64,000 nt of DNA from JAJKIP01 sp037200685 (GCA_037200685.1 JBBCIG010000015.1:129630-193629); one strand, 5' to 3'. Shown: positions 18,543-27,533, numbered from the stretch's first letter. The notes: generated by a model not told the origin, from the sequence alone. A program made the numbers and translations.

Positions 18543-19976
18543 GCTGAAGTCAATCGACTCTACTTTTACAGAAAGGTCGCCGGTACAATTACTGCGGATC
18601 ACCAGCGATTTATCAAGCGGGTAAACGCCGATCAATTGTATATCTTTTATACTGCCAAGGCTGCTGATACCTTTCACCCATTCGTGGTTGAGTTGTTTAT
18701 TTATATTGATCTTGGCGCTGTCAATATAAGAAGTGAGATCGAATTTTGTATAACTGCTGATTTCATTTATAATTCTGCGGCTGAACAACCAATCAGCGGT
18801 TTTCAATAACGCATCTTTTGATTTTATATCAAAGTCAACATTCTTCAGTTCAAGAATTCTTGTCGCTTTATCATACACCGGTTTGCCGGTTAAATACATC
18901 GTGCCGTCATCAGTGCCACTGAAATTTATTTTAACGATCAGTTTTTCATTTCCTGATCCATACAATTTGCAACTCTTTATTACAAAATGTTTTTTAACCG
19001 GGCCTTTGCGAAAATCAAATGCTTTCTCAGCCAATTGACGGTTCATGATATTACTCAGTGAATCATAATCAAGCATCGCATCTACGAAAACAGAAAAGCC
19101 CTGCATACGGTTGAAGCTACTCATCGTTGGGATCACCGCATTTTTATCCTGTGGTTTTTCAAAACTGATTGCGGGCCTTACAGATAAACCCAGGTATACA
19201 TACAGCGAATCATCTTTTGCATACAAGTTATTGATGCGCATGCGCTGCGGGTTAATTTGCAGCCAGCCCATATCATATACATTATAGGCTTTACTGAGTT
19301 GGCTCCATAGTTGTTGAAACTGCGGTTTCAAATCCACCGTTCCATAATTTTTATCCATCTCCGTTTTAGAAGCATCCAGTTCTTCTTTCAATCCTTTCAG
19401 CACGTCATTAGTAATATTCTGTCCCCAAAAACATACTTCGCATTTATCAAGCGGTTGCGGTTCATTTCTTTTAATATTCAGTTTCACTTTATAATCCGGC
19501 TGTATGCTCACCGAGTTGGTGAACGATACATTCACTCTTCTTGGCGCTTCATCAAAGCCACATTTGCAGGGCGGCGTCCATGGGGAAATAGCAGCGCCGG
19601 CCACACAAACTCTTGTCGATCCAATAATTTTATAATAACCAGTAAAGCCAAGATTCAACGTCGTACCCGTTGCTTTCATTTGCAAAGGCCCGCGGCGAAA
19701 CTCATACTTATACCGGCTGTCGCATCCTTCCTGCACCCAATTATCAGGATAGCCCGGAGAAGTATAAAGGGTATCTACTTTTCCTTCGGCCAATGAATAA
19801 ATGGGCTTCAGGTTTATTTGTATGGGAATATTAATTTCAGAATCAGGAAGTGAATCCAATTTAAAATCTGTAGCAGTCAGCGACGGTTTTTCAGGAGTTA
19901 TTTTATGCGAACACGATACGAATAAAGAAGTGATAACGGATAAAATAAGAATTACTTTTCTCTGGATATTTTTCAT
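18537..19976 (-). CDS. DUF4403 family lipoprotein
   Basis: 479 residues. The signal peptide ends in a lipobox, SLFVSC with Cys22, so it is a lipoprotein. The body matches the DUF4403 pattern as I know it (SEINIPIQINLKPIY near the N-terminus, WLQINPQRMRINNLYAKDDSLYVYLG, VDFDIKSKDALLKTADWLF). Such proteins are predicted lipid-binding, tubular domains in the envelope; function not established. No operon partner. Confidence 0.8.
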   Translation of the reverse strand: MKNIQRKVILILSVITSLFVSCSHKITPEKPSLTATDFKLDSLPDSEINIPIQINLKPIYSLAEGKVDTLYTSPGYPDNWVQEGCDSRYKYEFRRGPLQMKATGTTLNLGFTGYYKIIGSTRVCVAGAAISPWTPPCKCGFDEAPRRVNVSFTNSVSIQPDYKVKLNIKRNEPQPLDKCEVCFWGQNITNDVLKGLKEELDASKTEMDKNYGTVDLKPQFQQLWSQLSKAYNVYDMGWLQINPQRMRINNLYAKDDSLYVYLGLSVRPAISFEKPQDKNAVIPTMSSFNRMQGFSVFVDAMLDYDSLSNIMNRQLAEKAFDFRKGPVKKHFVIKSCKLYGSGNEKLIVKINFSGTDDGTMYLTGKPVYDKATRILELKNVDFDIKSKDALLKTADWLFSRRIINEISSYTKFDLTSYIDSAKININKQLNHEWVKGISSLGSIKDIQLIGVYPLDKSLVIRSNCTGDLSVKVESIDFSL

Positions 19977-20284
19977 TGCACTAAAAATAATAAAAGAAAA
20001 GAAAAAGAAACAGTTAACAAATTATCTCTTTAAGAAATAGTTTTTATTCGAGGAAGAATAGGCAGGAGCCCGGCTGTACCTGCCTGCCGGCAGGCAGGTT
20101 ACTACTATCATCGCCAGTTGTTGAGCGAAGCGAAATCCCGATGCAATCGGGACGGCGCATTATTAGCCCAACTGCATTACTATGCGCAGCATCCCGTGGA
20201 CTATCATCGTCTGTTGCGTCGCACTCTTCAGCTTTCTGTAATTCTATTCAACATTTTTGAAAGCACTAATAAATATGAACGTCT
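19977..20284. other. Intergenic region with dispersed repeats
   Basis: No gene is seen. It carries repeat copy 5 on the minus strand with two strong palindromes (20078-20099 and 20136-20152). Confidence 0.7.
20060..20235 (-). repeat. Dispersed repeat cluster, copy 5
   Basis: Minus strand carries GAGTGCGACGCAACAGACGA (core near 20215), then the hairpin TCCCGATTGCATCGGGA (20136-20152) and a perfect palindrome of CCTGCCTGCC/GGCAGGCAGG at 20078-20099. It shares GCGCAGCATCCCGTGG with the segment around the broken tRNA at 40675-40750. Confidence 0.8.
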
Positions 20285-21187
20285 CTAAAAGCCGGGGCTG
20301 TGTTTCGATGGTCTCGCTAATGCGGTATCGGAATCGGCCTTCAACGGATCCTTATATATATATAATAAGCCCCAAACAGAAGTAAACAACGTAATCAGGT
20401 AAAAGAGGATGCTGATCACCACCGAATTTTCCTGGATCAGTCCGAAATATTTGGAACCTTCCAGGAAAACGACTTCCCTTGCCCCAAGACCACCAATCGT
20501 CAATGGCAACACCGCAACAACTGAGGATACAAGAAAAATAAAAATATATTCCGTCACATGAGCTGGAATACCCAATGCGGCCATAATCAAATAAGCGCAA
20601 ACTACCTGCGAAGCCTGTACAAGAAAACCGAGGAAAAGGGTAGAGATAAAGCTCGATATAAAATCTTTAAACCAATTCCTGATAATAAAATACAATCCTG
20701 CAACTGCAACAATCGCCCCGCTAATGATGCCAGCGACATATAAACGATTATCAAGAACGATCACGCTATAAACAGCCAGTATCAATCCTAATCCTAATAA
20801 ACCACTAAAACGGTCCAGCAAAACAGCTGCCGCCGTTTTCTTATAAGGCACATTGAATTTCTTTGTCAATACAATCACTTTATAAGCATCCCCGCTGATA
20901 GAACCCGGCAGGAATAAATTATAAAACATGCCCAGCCAGTATAGTTTTATATTCTGCCATTCAGGCAAACGGATATTTATATTCCTGAAATAAATATTCA
21001 GCCGGAATGAGGAAATCAGTTTAGAAATAATAAAAAGCAGCAAGGCGAGCAACAGGTAAAGCCAGTTCGCATTTTTCAATGCAATTCCGGCTTTAGCAAA
21101 ATCAATTTTACCCGAAACATACCAAAGGCAGGCTACCGTTACAGCAATCTTCAAAAATAATTGAACCGGTTTGGGGATTTTTTTCAT
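20285..21187 (-). CDS. Flippase-like / lysylphosphatidylglycerol synthase TM-domain protein
   Basis: 300 residues with about eight membrane helices and no soluble catalytic domain. The pattern of the LPG_synthase_TM family is visible (GSISGDAYKVIVLTKKFNVPYKKTAAAVLLDRFSGLLGL; PLTIGGLGAREVVFLEG). Relatives move lipids or lipid-linked groups across the inner membrane; this one lacks the synthetase domain, so only a transport-like role is inferred. ATG 21187 (MKKIPKPVQ) preferred over TTG 21205. Confidence 0.8.
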   Translation of the reverse strand: MKKIPKPVQLFLKIAVTVACLWYVSGKIDFAKAGIALKNANWLYLLLALLLFIISKLISSFRLNIYFRNINIRLPEWQNIKLYWLGMFYNLFLPGSISGDAYKVIVLTKKFNVPYKKTAAAVLLDRFSGLLGLGLILAVYSVIVLDNRLYVAGIISGAIVAVAGLYFIIRNWFKDFISSFISTLFLGFLVQASQVVCAYLIMAALGIPAHVTEYIFIFLVSSVVAVLPLTIGGLGAREVVFLEGSKYFGLIQENSVVISILFYLITLFTSVWGLLYIYKDPLKADSDTALARPSKHSPGF

Positions 21188-21460
21188 TTTAGTTCGTCCC
21201 TGCAAGTAAACTCAAAATGGTGATAATCCGGACAGCGAAATTCCATTTTCGCTCCTTAACACGCACCTCACGGCAGTATCCAAAAACACAACCAGGCTGA
21301 TTCTCTTACAGTTGAACTCTTACTTCAGTCACAAAATGGATGCAACAACGGTCACAAACAGTTTTCATCTCGCCTGATAATAAATACTCCGTAAACAAGG
21401 TGATATATTGATACCCAACAAGATTTACACCGACAGGGGATAAAAAATATTTCTAAAACT
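21188..21460. other. Gap upstream of the ribosomal cluster
   Basis: No gene, RNA or repeat recognised. It separates the divergent flippase-like gene from the rp promoter. No rpsL, rpsG or fusA is present here. Confidence 0.6.
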
Positions 21461-21491
21461 TTGCCCGTTTAATCTCAGTCCCTTACCTTTG
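21461..21491 (+). promoter_or_regulatory. Promoter of the S10-spc ribosomal protein cluster
   Basis: TTG (21461-21463), 20-bp spacer, TACCTTTG (21484-21491): an exact fit to the Bacteroidota consensus. A small hairpin CCCAA...TTGGG (21496-21512) follows in the predicted leader, 10 bp before rpsJ. Confidence 0.8.
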
Positions 21492-21521
21492 CACTCCCAA
21501 AAGAAAATTGGGTTTTCACAC

Positions 21522-21827
21522 ATGTCTCAGCGAATCAGGATCAAATTACAGTCTTACGATCACAACCTGGTAGATAAATCTGCCGAAAAGATCGTAAAAA
21601 CAGTACGCAGCACAGGCGCTGTAGTAACAGGGCCAATTCCTCTGCCTACACGTAGAAAAATTTTTACTGTATTGCGTTCACCACACGTAAACAAGAAGAG
21701 CCGTGAGCAATTCCAGTTAGCTACTCACAAGAGGTTGCTGGATATTTACACGTCTTCAAGCCGTACGGTAGATGCATTGAGCAAGCTGGATTTACCCAGC
21801 GGTGTGGAAGTTGAAATCAAAGCATAA
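21522..21827 (+). CDS. rpsJ: 30S ribosomal protein S10
   Basis: 101 residues (MSQRIRIKLQSYDHNLVD...SSRTVDALSKLDLPSGVEVEIK), full length, with the S10 signature around VRSTGAVVTGPIPLPTR. S10 sits in the 30S head and, as NusE, links NusG to transcription. ATG 21522 is used, not the upstream in-frame candidate in the leader. First gene of the rp cluster. Confidence 0.98.
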   Translation: MSQRIRIKLQSYDHNLVDKSAEKIVKTVRSTGAVVTGPIPLPTRRKIFTVLRSPHVNKKSREQFQLATHKRLLDIYTSSSRTVDALSKLDLPSGVEVEIKA

Positions 21828-22142
21828 ACCCCAAACCCCCTAAAGGGGCTTTGGAAGAGTTCTTATAAATTATTTTAGTTATCTCTCAATTCGTCTATCA
21901 ACGGAGAAAAGAGCTCTGACAAGTTAATACGCCTTAAGCCCCTTTAGGGGTTTGGGGTTAACATAAAACAAGCCATTCAAGGTTTGTTTACTGCCGGTAC
22001 TTCCGACCTTCGACTCCGCTCAGGAGATTCAAGGAACAAAGGAAAAGGTCGGTGGCAAACGGGGATTGACCCTTCGATTCACTGTGGTGACATAGTTACC
22101 CGTCTCGAAGGATGTCCCAATAACCTTGCAGGCATAAATTAA
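21828..22142. repeat. rpsJ-rplC spacer with a large inverted repeat
   Basis: A 315-bp gap with no gene. AACCCCAAACCCCCTAAAGG (from 21827) is matched in inverse by CCTTTAGGGGTTTGGGGTT (to 21959); arms are about 24 bp, 85 bp apart, and each contains the self-complementary CCCCTAAAGGGG. Further on GGTCGG near 22048 can pair with CCGACC near 22005. Confidence 0.75.
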
Positions 22143-22148
22143 ATGACC

Positions 22149-22766
22149 ATGAAAGGTATTATTGGGAAAAAAGTTGGAATGACCAGCATCTTCGATCCCG
22201 CAGGTAAACAAACAGCCTGCACTATCATTGAAGCAGGCCCCTGTGTAGTTACCCAGGTAAAGACCAAAGAGACTGATGGGTACAGTGCTCTCCAACTCTC
22301 CTTCGGCGACAAAAAAGACAAGCACACGACCGGCGCAGAAAAAAATCACTTTGCAAAAGCGCAAACCTCTCCCAAAAAATTCTCTAAAGAATTCCGCGAC
22401 TTTTCCCTCGAAAAAAATATTGGTGAAGTAATTACTGTTGACATTTTCACAGAAGGTGAAAGTGTGAATGTTGTTGGTACTACAAAAGGTAAAGGCTTCC
22501 AGGGTGTTGTAAAACGCCATGGCTTTTCCGGTGTAGGCCAGCAATCTCACGGTCAGCATGATCGCCAGAGAGCACCAGGTTCATTGGGTAACTCATCCGA
22601 TGCAGCACGTGTAATGAAAAACATGAAAATGGCAGGCCGTATGGGTTCTGATCGTGTAAAACTGAAAGGATTGAAAGTTGTAAAAATATTTGCTGAGAAA
22701 AATTATATCCTGATCAGCGGATCTGTACCAGGATATAACGGATCAATTGTATTAATACAGAAATAA
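22149..22766 (+). CDS. rplC: 50S ribosomal protein L3
   Basis: 205 residues from MKGIIGKKVGMTSIFDPAGK; an ATG two codons earlier (22143) is equally possible. Contains the L3 signature GKGFQGVVKRHGFSGVGQQSHG, whose loop reaches the peptidyl transferase centre. An early binder of 23S rRNA and a nucleator of 50S assembly. The 315-bp upstream spacer is unusually long for this operon position. Confidence 0.98.
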   Translation: MKGIIGKKVGMTSIFDPAGKQTACTIIEAGPCVVTQVKTKETDGYSALQLSFGDKKDKHTTGAEKNHFAKAQTSPKKFSKEFRDFSLEKNIGEVITVDIFTEGESVNVVGTTKGKGFQGVVKRHGFSGVGQQSHGQHDRQRAPGSLGNSSDAARVMKNMKMAGRMGSDRVKLKGLKVVKIFAEKNYILISGSVPGYNGSIVLIQK

Positions 22767-22775
22767 TGATCGTAG

Positions 22776-22795
22776 AGACGTGGCATGCCACGTCT
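22776..22795. repeat. Palindrome AGACGTGGC-AT-GCCACGTCT
   Basis: Perfect 9-bp arms in the rplC-rplD spacer. Same design as 23780-23799 and 27918-27937 but with different middle bases in the arms. Confidence 0.85.
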
Positions 22796-22811
22796 TGCTA
22801 AAACAAATAAA

Positions 22812-23447
22812 ATGCAAATCGAAGTTTTAAATACAAAAGGTAAAAAGACAGGCAGGTCAGTTGAATTGCCCGACGAAATATTTGGTGTTGAACCCAATGA
22901 CCATGTCATTTACCTCGCTGTAAAACAATACCTCGCTGCACAGCGCCAGGGCACTCACAAAGTGAAGACCCGTGCTGAAGTGCAGGGTGCCAGCCGCAAG
23001 CTGCATCGCCAGAAAGGAACAGGCGGTAGCCGTAAAGGGAATATCCGTAACCCATTATATAAAGGTGGCGGTACTATTTTCGGGCCTAAGCCGCACAGCT
23101 ATGATATCAAGCTGAACCGTAAAGTAAAAGACCTTGCAAGAATATCCGCTCTTTCTTATAAAGCGAAAGAAAATAAGATTGTTATTATAGAGGACATCAA
23201 AATGGATGCGCCAAAAACAAAAGGGTTGATGGATATTTTGGGCAGTCTTAAAATTGCGGATAAAAAATTGATGTTTGTTTTACCGGAAAATAACGCCAAC
23301 ATTCAATTGTCTGCACGCAATGCTCCATCTGTATTAGATGTATTGTACAAAGACATGAATGTATATGATATCGTTAACTCCGATGTGTTGGTGTTAACAG
23401 AAAGCGCAGCGAAAGTTTTCGCGGAAGCGGAGAAAGCGGAAGCTTAA
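22812..23447 (+). CDS. rplD: 50S ribosomal protein L4
   Basis: 211 residues from MQIEVLNTKGKKTGRSVELP. An in-frame ATG at 22785 would add nine residues encoded by the palindromic repeat, so 22812 is preferred. The L4 loop (QGASRKLHRQKGTGGSRKGN) lines the peptide exit tunnel. In other bacteria L4 also represses its own operon; no such leader is evident here. Confidence 0.97.
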   Translation: MQIEVLNTKGKKTGRSVELPDEIFGVEPNDHVIYLAVKQYLAAQRQGTHKVKTRAEVQGASRKLHRQKGTGGSRKGNIRNPLYKGGGTIFGPKPHSYDIKLNRKVKDLARISALSYKAKENKIVIIEDIKMDAPKTKGLMDILGSLKIADKKLMFVLPENNANIQLSARNAPSVLDVLYKDMNVYDIVNSDVLVLTESAAKVFAEAEKAEA

Positions 23448-23472
23448 TTGTAAACTAATTAAATAGAGAAGG

Positions 23473-23772
23473 ATGAACCTTTCTGAAGTATTAATAAAAC
23501 CGATCTTGACCGAAAAAGCAAATGCACAGCAGGAAAAACTGCATCGCTATGCTTTCAAAGTAGCAAGAAAAGCAAACAAGCTGGAAATAAAAAAAGCAGT
23601 AGAAGCTTTCTATGGTGTTACAGTTACGAATGTAAATACCAGTATATCTCCTGCTAAAGATAAAAGCCGCTTTACAAAAACCGGTGTCCTTAAAGGCCGC
23701 AAGCCTGGATACAAAAAAGCTTTTGTAACAGTAGGCGAGGGTGAAACGATTGATTTGTATTCAAATATTTAA
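23473..23772 (+). CDS. rplW: 50S ribosomal protein L23
   Basis: 99 residues, full length (LSEVLIKPILTEKANAQQEK; VTVGEGETIDLY). It sits at the tunnel exit and is the docking site for trigger factor and SRP. 25 bp after rplD. Confidence 0.97.
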   Translation: MNLSEVLIKPILTEKANAQQEKLHRYAFKVARKANKLEIKKAVEAFYGVTVTNVNTSISPAKDKSRFTKTGVLKGRKPGYKKAFVTVGEGETIDLYSNI

Positions 23773-23779
23773 TCTGTAC

Positions 23780-23799
23780 AGACAAGGCACGCCTTGTCT
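23780..23799. repeat. Palindrome AGACAAGGC-AC-GCCTTGTCT
   Basis: Perfect 9-bp arms in the rplW-rplB spacer. It is followed by a TTGGAATTT..TTTTGGAATTT direct repeat before rplB. Confidence 0.85.
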
Positions 23800-23863
23800 C
23801 ACGAATGGCAATCAACCGCCGCGAAGTGTTGGAATTTGAGATTTTAATTTTGGAATTTAAACC

Positions 23864-24706
23864 ATGGCATTAAGAAAATTTAAACCAGTAACAGCCGGCA
23901 CCCGTTGGAGAATTGGTAATGCGTATGCAGAAATTACCACCAATGTTCCTGAGCATACACTGGTAGAAGCGAAAAAAAGAACGGGCGGACGTAACTCTTC
24001 CGGTCATTTATCCATGCGCTACAGAGGCGGTGGTCATAAAAAGAAGTACCGTATCATTGATTTCAAGAGAAATAAGCAAGGTGTTGAAGCTACTGTACTG
24101 AGCATCGAGTATGATCCAAACCGTACATCATTCATCGCATTGGTTGAATATGGTGACGGCGAAAAAAGATACATCATTGCACCGCAGGGTTTAGTGGTAG
24201 GTCATAAAGTTATCAGTGGTAACGATGTGGCTCCTGAAATTGGCAATGCGTTGCAAATGAAAAATATGCCATTAGGTACTAATGTGCATAATATAGAAAT
24301 GCAACCCGGGCAAGGTGGCAAGCTGGCCCGCAGTGCAGGTTCATCCGCGCAGTTGACCAACAAGGAAGACAAGTATGCGATATTGAAAATGCCTTCCGGT
24401 GAGTTGAGAAAAGTGTTGATCAATTGTTATGCGACGGTAGGTGTGGTAAGCAATAGTGACCACTTCCTGCAGAGCATGGGTAAAGCCGGCCGTAACAGGT
24501 GGAAAGGTATCAAACCAAGAAACCGTGGTGTTGCGATGAACCCTGTAGATCACCCGATGGGTGGTGGTGAAGGTAAGGCTTCAGGAGGTCAGCCACGCAG
24601 CAGGAACGGACAGTACTCAAGAGGTTTGAAAACACGTACAAAAGGAAAAGGAAGTGATAAGCTGATCATTCAACGTAAGAATGGAAGCAAGATCTCAACG
24701 AAATAA
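23864..24706 (+). CDS. rplB: 50S ribosomal protein L2
   Basis: 280 residues, full length. The conserved C-terminal loop GVAMNPVDHPMGGGEGKASGG contains the histidine near the peptidyl transferase centre; the N-terminal GRNSSGHLSMRYRGGGHKK segment binds 23S rRNA. Needed for subunit association and tRNA binding. Confidence 0.98.
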   Translation: MALRKFKPVTAGTRWRIGNAYAEITTNVPEHTLVEAKKRTGGRNSSGHLSMRYRGGGHKKKYRIIDFKRNKQGVEATVLSIEYDPNRTSFIALVEYGDGEKRYIIAPQGLVVGHKVISGNDVAPEIGNALQMKNMPLGTNVHNIEMQPGQGGKLARSAGSSAQLTNKEDKYAILKMPSGELRKVLINCYATVGVVSNSDHFLQSMGKAGRNRWKGIKPRNRGVAMNPVDHPMGGGEGKASGGQPRSRNGQYSRGLKTRTKGKGSDKLIIQRKNGSKISTK

Positions 24707-24739
24707 TAATTGAATTAATAATAAACTAAACGTTTATAA

Positions 24740-25012
24740 ATGGCTCGTTCGATTAAAAAAGGCCCTTATGTAGCATCTCACCTCGAAAAGAAGGTGGTCG
24801 CTATCAATGATGGCAAAAATAAAAAAAGTGTTATCAAAACATGGAGCCGTCGTTCTACGATCACTCCGGATTTTGTAGGTCACACTTTTGCGGTGCACAA
24901 TGGCAACAAATTCATTCCTGTATATGTAACGGAATTTATGGTAGGCCATAAGCTGGGAGAATTTGCGCCGACACGCCAGTTCAAAGGACACTCAAGTAAG
25001 AAAGTAGATTAA
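24740..25012 (+). CDS. rpsS: 30S ribosomal protein S19
   Basis: 90 residues (MARSIKKGPYVASHLEKKV; VGHKLGEFAPTRQFKGH), full length with the S19 signature. It pairs with S13 at the 30S head near the A-site tRNA. 33 bp after rplB. Confidence 0.97.
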   Translation: MARSIKKGPYVASHLEKKVVAINDGKNKKSVIKTWSRRSTITPDFVGHTFAVHNGNKFIPVYVTEFMVGHKLGEFAPTRQFKGHSSKKVD

Positions 25013-25086
25013 ATAGTCTGGAGTTAAGAGTTCAAAGACCGGAGTTCCGGCTTAGAACTTTAAATCCGGAACACAAAACTGAAAAA

Positions 25087-25434
25087 ATGGAAGCAGTAGC
25101 AAAACTGAGAAATTATCCAACATCGCCCCGCAAAATGCGGTTGCTTGCTGACCTTATTCGTGGTGAAAAGGTAGAGACGGTGTTAGCTCAATTGGAGCAT
25201 CATCCAAAACACCCGGCTGTGCCTTTGCGCAAACTGGTGTTGAGCGCTATCAACAACTGGAAACAGAAAAATGATGGCGGTGATGAAAGCGGATTGTATA
25301 TAAAAACAATTTTTGTAGACGGCGCCAGGACATTGAAGCGTATGCGCCCCGCCCCGCAAGGCCGCGGTTACCGTGTTCGCAAACGCAGCAACCATGTAAC
25401 GGTGATTGTTGATGTAAAAGAATCTAAAAACTAA
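25087..25434 (+). CDS. rplV: 50S ribosomal protein L22
   Basis: 115 residues. The beta-hairpin that reaches into the exit tunnel (RTLKRMRPAPQGRGYRVRKR) is present. The 74-bp spacer before it contains GAGTTCAAAGACCGGAGTTC and a partly inverted CCGG/GAAC stretch. Confidence 0.97.
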   Translation: MEAVAKLRNYPTSPRKMRLLADLIRGEKVETVLAQLEHHPKHPAVPLRKLVLSAINNWKQKNDGGDESGLYIKTIFVDGARTLKRMRPAPQGRGYRVRKRSNHVTVIVDVKESKN

Positions 25435-25455
25435 ACGAATTAATAAACCAATAAC

Positions 25456-26307
25456 ATGGGTCAAAAAGCAAATCCGATTGGTAACAGGTTAGGTATCATC
25501 CGTGGTTGGGAATCCAACTGGTATGCAGATAAAAAAACATTTGCAATAAGGCTGATCGAAGACAACAGGATCAGAACTTACCTGAATGCCCGTATCAACA
25601 AAGGCGGTATCTCTAAAATTGTTATTGAGAGAACGCTGGGCAAACTGATCATTACGATCCACACTTCCAAACCCGGTATCATTATCGGTAAGGGTGGTGG
25701 CGAAGTGGACCGCATTAAAGAAGAATTGAAGAAGCTGACTGGTAAAGATGATGTACAGATAAACATACTGGAGATACGTCGCCCGGAACTTGATGCGATG
25801 ATCGTGGGTGATACCATTGCCCGCCAGATCGAGAACCGTATCAATTTCAAAAGGGCAACAAAGATGTCAATCGCTTCTGCGTTGCGTATGGGTGCGGAAG
25901 GTATCAAAGTGAAATTGAGCGGACGTTTGGGTGGATCGGAAATTGCACGTAGCGAAGAATTCAAACAGGGCCGTGTGCCATTGCATACGTTCCGTATGGA
26001 TATTGATTATGCCAACGTATTTGCACAAACAGTATATGGCAAAATTGGTATCAAAGTATGGATATGTAAAGGTGAAGTATTAGCGAAGAGAGATTTGAAT
26101 CCAAACTTTGTTGGTGGTAAGAGTGATGTAAGCGACAGAAGAGGTGGACCTGGAGAAAGAAGAGATGACCGTCCTGATCGCCGTGATGACAGAAGAGGCG
26201 GCGGCGGAGGTGGTGACAGAAGAGGCGGCCCTGGTGGTGGCGGTGGAGATAGAAGAGGTGGTGGAGGCGGCGGCCAGAGAGGTGGCGGCGGAGGTGGAAG
26301 AAGATGA
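25456..26307 (+). CDS. rpsC: 30S ribosomal protein S3 with Gly/Arg/Asp-rich tail
   Basis: 283 residues. N-terminal region and KH domain (about 40-110, KPGIIIGKGGGEVDRIKEEL) are normal; the core ends near residue 225 (LNPNFVGGKSDVSD). About 55 further residues are built of RRGG, RRDD and GGGGG runs, giving an RGG-type disordered tail. S3 forms the mRNA entry channel and helps unwind mRNA. The tail's role is unknown; extended basic S3 tails occur in related bacteria to my knowledge, but length varies. Confidence 0.97.
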   Translation: MGQKANPIGNRLGIIRGWESNWYADKKTFAIRLIEDNRIRTYLNARINKGGISKIVIERTLGKLIITIHTSKPGIIIGKGGGEVDRIKEELKKLTGKDDVQINILEIRRPELDAMIVGDTIARQIENRINFKRATKMSIASALRMGAEGIKVKLSGRLGGSEIARSEEFKQGRVPLHTFRMDIDYANVFAQTVYGKIGIKVWICKGEVLAKRDLNPNFVGGKSDVSDRRGGPGERRDDRPDRRDDRRGGGGGGDRRGGPGGGGGDRRGGGGGGQRGGGGGGRR

Positions 26308-26409
26308 TAAAAAATTTCTGGTTACCAGTTACTGGTTGCCGGATAATTTAAAATTGAAGTTTCACTACTGGTTACGGGAAACTTGTAACCAGTAACAAAT
26401 AGACAAGTT
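26308..26409. repeat. rpsC-rplP spacer with GGTTACCAGT inverted repeats
   Basis: ACTGGTTAC (26367-26375) pairs with GTAACCAGT (26385-26393). The left half holds CTGGTTACCAGTTACTGGTT, so the spacer is made of variants of one short word in both orientations. Confidence 0.75.
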
Positions 26410-26832
26410 ATGTTACAACCGAAAAGATCGAAGCACAGGAAAATGCAGAAGGGTCGCATGAAAGGCGATGCGAAAAGAGGTACAACCATTGCATTTGGTA
26501 CTTATGGTTTAAAAGCGTTGGACCAGCATTGGCTGACTGACCGCCAGATAGAAGCTGCCCGCCAGGCATTGACCCGTGAAATGAAACGTGAAGGTAATGT
26601 TTGGATCCGCGTATTTCCTGATAAGCCAATTACCCGGAAACCCGCTGAGGTGAGAATGGGTAAGGGTAAAGGTAACCTGGAGTTCTGGGCTGCCGTAGTG
26701 AAACCCGGACGTATCCTTTTTGAAGTAGATGGTGTTGATGAAAAAGTGGCCCGTGCATCTTTATCGTTAGCGGCTGGTAAGTTACCGATCAAAACAAAGT
26801 TTATTAAAAGAAGAGATTTAGAAACTGCATAA
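26410..26832 (+). CDS. rplP: 50S ribosomal protein L16
   Basis: 140 residues from MLQPKRSKHRKMQKGRMKGD. Contains the L16 signature (RIFPDKPITRKPAEVRMGKGKG in a slightly different form: RVFPDKPITRKP). It contacts the A-site and helps position aminoacyl-tRNA. Confidence 0.97.
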   Translation: MLQPKRSKHRKMQKGRMKGDAKRGTTIAFGTYGLKALDQHWLTDRQIEAARQALTREMKREGNVWIRVFPDKPITRKPAEVRMGKGKGNLEFWAAVVKPGRILFEVDGVDEKVARASLSLAAGKLPIKTKFIKRRDLETA

Positions 26833-26877
26833 AGAATTTGATCATTTTCAAATTCACAAAATTTCAAATTAATAGTG

Positions 26878-27087
26878 ATGTCAAAGAAAGCAGATTTTGT
26901 AAAAAGTATTCACGGAATGAACGAGCAGGATTTACAGGCCCGTTTAAATGAGGACAAACTTCGCTTGAAAAAATTGGAGTTCGCTCATGCTATTTCTCCG
27001 CTGGAAAACCCGATGACGATCCGCGGACTGCGCCGTGATATTGCCCGTTTGAAAACAGAAATACAGTTGAAGCAACAGAAAGCTTAA
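26878..27087 (+). CDS. rpmC: 50S ribosomal protein L29
   Basis: 69 residues, two long helices typical of L29; LRLKKLEFAHAISPLENPMTIRGLRRDIARLKTE carries the family pattern. ATG 26878 chosen over the GTG just before it. L29 lies next to L23 at the tunnel exit. Confidence 0.95.
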   Translation: MSKKADFVKSIHGMNEQDLQARLNEDKLRLKKLEFAHAISPLENPMTIRGLRRDIARLKTEIQLKQQKA

Positions 27088-27170
27088 AATAACAAAAATC
27101 AAATTCCATATCCCAAAGGGGAGATATGCAAATGGAATTTGGGATTTTTAAAATTGGAATTTTTTCAATT
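27088..27170. repeat. rpmC-rpsQ spacer hairpin
   Basis: AAATTCCATATC (27101-27112) is complementary to GATATGCAAATGGAATTT (27123-27140) with a small bulge. The Bacteroidota-like AT-rich run before rpsQ follows. Confidence 0.7.
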
Positions 27171-27428
27171 ATGGAAGAAAGAAATTTAAGAAAAACAAGA
27201 ATAGGTGTTGTTACCAGCAACAAAATGGCCAAGACCATTACGGTAGCTGTAGAAAGAAAAGTGAAACACCCCATCTATGGTAAGTTCGTAAAGAAAACTA
27301 CCAAATTCCATGCACATGATGATAAAGATGAGTGTAGCATTGGTGATGTAGTAAGGATCATGGAAACACGTCCATTGAGCAAGACAAAGAGATGGAGATT
27401 GGTGGAAGTGGTAGAAAAAGTAAAATAA
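27171..27428 (+). CDS. rpsQ: 30S ribosomal protein S17
   Basis: 85 residues from MEERNLRKTRIGVVTSNKMA; an earlier in-frame ATG at 27126 lies in the spacer hairpin and is rejected. OB-fold protein with GDVVRIMETRPLSKTKRW signature, bound to 16S rRNA helices 7 and 11. Confidence 0.97.
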   Translation: MEERNLRKTRIGVVTSNKMAKTITVAVERKVKHPIYGKFVKKTTKFHAHDDKDECSIGDVVRIMETRPLSKTKRWRLVEVVEKVK

Positions 27429-27533
27429 GAAAGCTACGAGCCTCGAGCCATGAGCTACGAGCCGTAAGAGATAAAAAGATAGTAACATGCTAAAGGCTCG
27501 CAACTCGCAGCTGATAGCTCAAAGCTTAAAAGT
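27429..27533. repeat. rpsQ-rplN spacer, GAGCTACGAG quasi-repeats
   Basis: Left half GCTACGAGCCTCGAGCCATG and AGCTACGAGC; right half GGCTCGCAACTCGCAGCTGA and TAGCTC. The halves are imperfect reverse complements and could fold into a hairpin. Confidence 0.6.

Noticed and set aside
22029..22559. A 176-codon minus-strand frame opposite rplC
   Set aside because: It is antisense to a certain ribosomal gene and shows no known pattern.
26144..26395. An open frame rich in Glu, Ala and Val inside the 3' end of rpsC
   Set aside because: It is the shifted reading of the Gly/Arg tail of S3 and has no features of its own.
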